Assembly (NCBI GenBank): GCA_016758965.1
Contig: JAEPRB010000373.1
Coordinates: 1-20,569 of the forward strand
From: Circinella minor
Lineage: Eukaryota > Mucoromycota > Mucoromycetes > Mucorales > Lichtheimiaceae
Reading direction: 5' to 3'
Length of the DNA: 20,569 nucleotides
Positions 19,619-20,569 of this stretch are shown here, piece after piece. Each line of letters opens with the position of its first letter. Within the stretch, counting starts at the first letter, position 1. The notes beneath the pieces were generated by a model. That model was not told where the DNA came from and did not search any database. It saw only the letters and a list, made by a program, of their open reading frames with translations. Made by a program: the position numbers and the translations under genes.

Positions 19619-19662
19619 GTGACTGCTTTTCCTTTTTTTTGTGACTGCTTTTCCTTTTTTTT
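19619..19662. repeat. 22-bp tandem duplication
   Basis: GTGACTGCTTTTCCTTTTTTTT occurs twice head to tail (19619-19640 and 19641-19662), followed by an A/T homopolymer-rich stretch to about 19735. It marks the upstream limit of recognisable helicase sequence. Confidence 0.85.
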
Positions 19663-19750
19663 AAAAAATTAAAAAAAATTGCAAAAAAAAAATTTCTTTA
19701 AAAATTTAATAAATTTTTTTTTCAGAAAATATAACAAAGATAGTTTTTTA

Positions 19751-20257
19751 TTAATTAATAATATCAACTTCTTCTTCTAAATTAGTGCCAAGATATATTA
19801 TATCTTCATCATCACTACTAGTACTATCACTATCACTTATAATTATAATTTGATCATTATCTTCTACTTGATTATTTGTATCCCTAGCTTGAACTTCACT
19901 TTGAGTAATACCATGAAAAGTACGATTTTCTTCCTCATCATTATTATCAATAAATGCAATATTTGCACAAGCATTAAGGAATTTACCCCAAAGATTATCA
20001 GCATTATGACGTTGCCACATAAACCAATTAAGATAAGGCTGGCATTTTTCTTTCTTACGAGCTGGATAGGGGACAAATCTTTTAATACCTGTCCAAGTTC
20101 CTAATAAAAAATATATTAGATAAGATAGAAAAATACTGTATAATACTAAAATAAATAATATATACCTTCAATAGTGTTATTATGCATTCCATCTTCACGT
20201 ACATACTCAATTGAATGATTTACCGACTCATGTAAGTACCCTACACTGGACAACAAG
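19751..20257 (-). pseudogene. ISXO2/IS1595-like (Merlin-type) transposase, C-terminal part with acidic tail
   Basis: Exon A (about 20257-20166) reads VGYLHESVNHSIEYVREDGM and HNNTIEG. After a 65-nt intron (20165-20101; GTATAT to TTAG, phase kept) exon B (20100-19751) continues TWTGIKRFVPYPARKKEK, then LNWFMWQRHNADNLWGKFL. The VNHS...H-x-N-T-I-E-G-T-W-x-G-I-K block is the signature around the third catalytic residue (Glu) of ISXO2-like transposases, followed by their usual W/R-rich helix. Unusually, about 65 further residues form an acidic tail (IIIISDSDSTSSDDEDII) to TAA at 19751. The catalytic Asp residues are missing because the frame is lost upstream of 20257, where a candidate LTR begins. 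Confidence 0.7.
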
Positions 20258-20569
20258 GGTGCTATCAAGTGGTTGCAAACAACTTGATGTTAGCCTGATA
20301 TCAACTTCATATCAGCTAGATAGGAAACTAGCAAGCACTTTTCGAATAGTGTGATATTTTTGAAGTGAACAACTGTTCTAGCAGATATCAAGTGGTTTGA
20401 ACAACTTGGTATTTTCGGTATATAAAATGGCCGAGTGGGGGTATACTATTATTTTTAGATGTGAGGTTATGTAATAAATTGTATGTTGCACTACATTCGG
20501 GTGTGATACCCGATGAATCTTATTTCTTTTTTTTACAGAGGTCTGTATACATATTTATATTGTTGGGGG
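20258..20569 (+). mobile_element. Candidate LTR (partial or boundary unclear), interrupting the ISXO2-like gene
   Basis: Coding sequence of the ISXO2-like transposase stops here. The segment has an LTR-like order: two related dyads (20261-20294, 20385-20412), a TATA-like TATATAAAATGG at about 20419, an AATAAA at about 20473, then TGATACCCGATGAATC and a T-rich stretch to the window end. No second LTR, primer-binding site or gag-pol is visible in the window, and terminal TG/CA could not be fixed, so the call is tentative. Confidence 0.3.
20261..20294. repeat. Imperfect palindrome, first copy of a repeated dyad
   Basis: GCTATCAAGTGGTTGCAAAC through GATGTTAGC pairs with itself (ATCAAG against CTTGAT, GCTA against TAGC). 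A closely related dyad, ATCAAGTGGTTTGAACAACT, is at 20385-20412. Repeated dyads can be protein-binding sites or hairpins; neither is shown. Confidence 0.6.

Overview
This window looks like nuclear DNA from a fungus with an AT-rich, repeat-laden genome. Short GT-AG introns (about 60-105 nt), long AT-rich spacers, and the mix of transposon families (MULE, Plavaka/CACTA-like, Tc1-type DD34E, LINE, Helitron-type helicase, ISXO2/Merlin-like) point to an early-diverging fungus, possibly Mucoromycota. That placement is inference; no marker gene is present. I see no conserved housekeeping gene, rRNA, tRNA or CRISPR array. The window is essentially a nested transposon cluster.

Layout. 1-972: a hexamer repeat and a small spliced acidic Ser/Asp-rich gene on the minus strand. 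983-5847: MULE-1, an old Mutator-like element with about 1 kb inverted terminal arms around a broken transposase gene. It sits inside a Plavaka-type transposase pseudogene whose pieces run from about 8.1 kb down to 5.85 kb on the minus strand. 8292-10862: two very AT-rich, Asn/Lys-rich minus-strand reading frames unlike their neighbours. The first is split by a 1,070-bp non-autonomous element (8610-9679) with 29-bp inverted ends and TA target duplication. 10968-12987: a Tc1-like element (CAGTG ends, TA duplication, DD34E transposase) disabled by one stop and one frameshift. 13141-14256: an orphan exon and the C-terminal part of a LINE reverse-transcriptase ORF. 14257-19004: MULE-2, an apparently intact Mutator-like element with about 0.8 kb arms that match throughout except for homopolymer length, and a six-exon, 740-codon transposase gene. 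19005-19616: the N-terminal half of a Helitron-type Pif1 helicase. 19751-20257: the C-terminus of an ISXO2/Merlin-like transposase. 20258-20569: a candidate LTR.

Most notable: (1) MULE-2 has a full open transposase and nearly identical arms, so it looks young and possibly active, yet its two flanks are different broken genes and show no target duplication. (2) The two arms of MULE-1 differ by about 14 substitutions, all transitions, mostly at CpA or CpG, a RIP-like or cytosine-deamination pattern. The premature stops in the older elements are all of the kind C-to-T changes create. (3) Three unrelated reading frames are each broken by one base exactly at an A8 run, which suggests homopolymer error or transcript slippage as well as decay. 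(4) The Cys-rich, very AT-rich ORF becomes continuous when the TA element is mentally removed; its origin is unknown.
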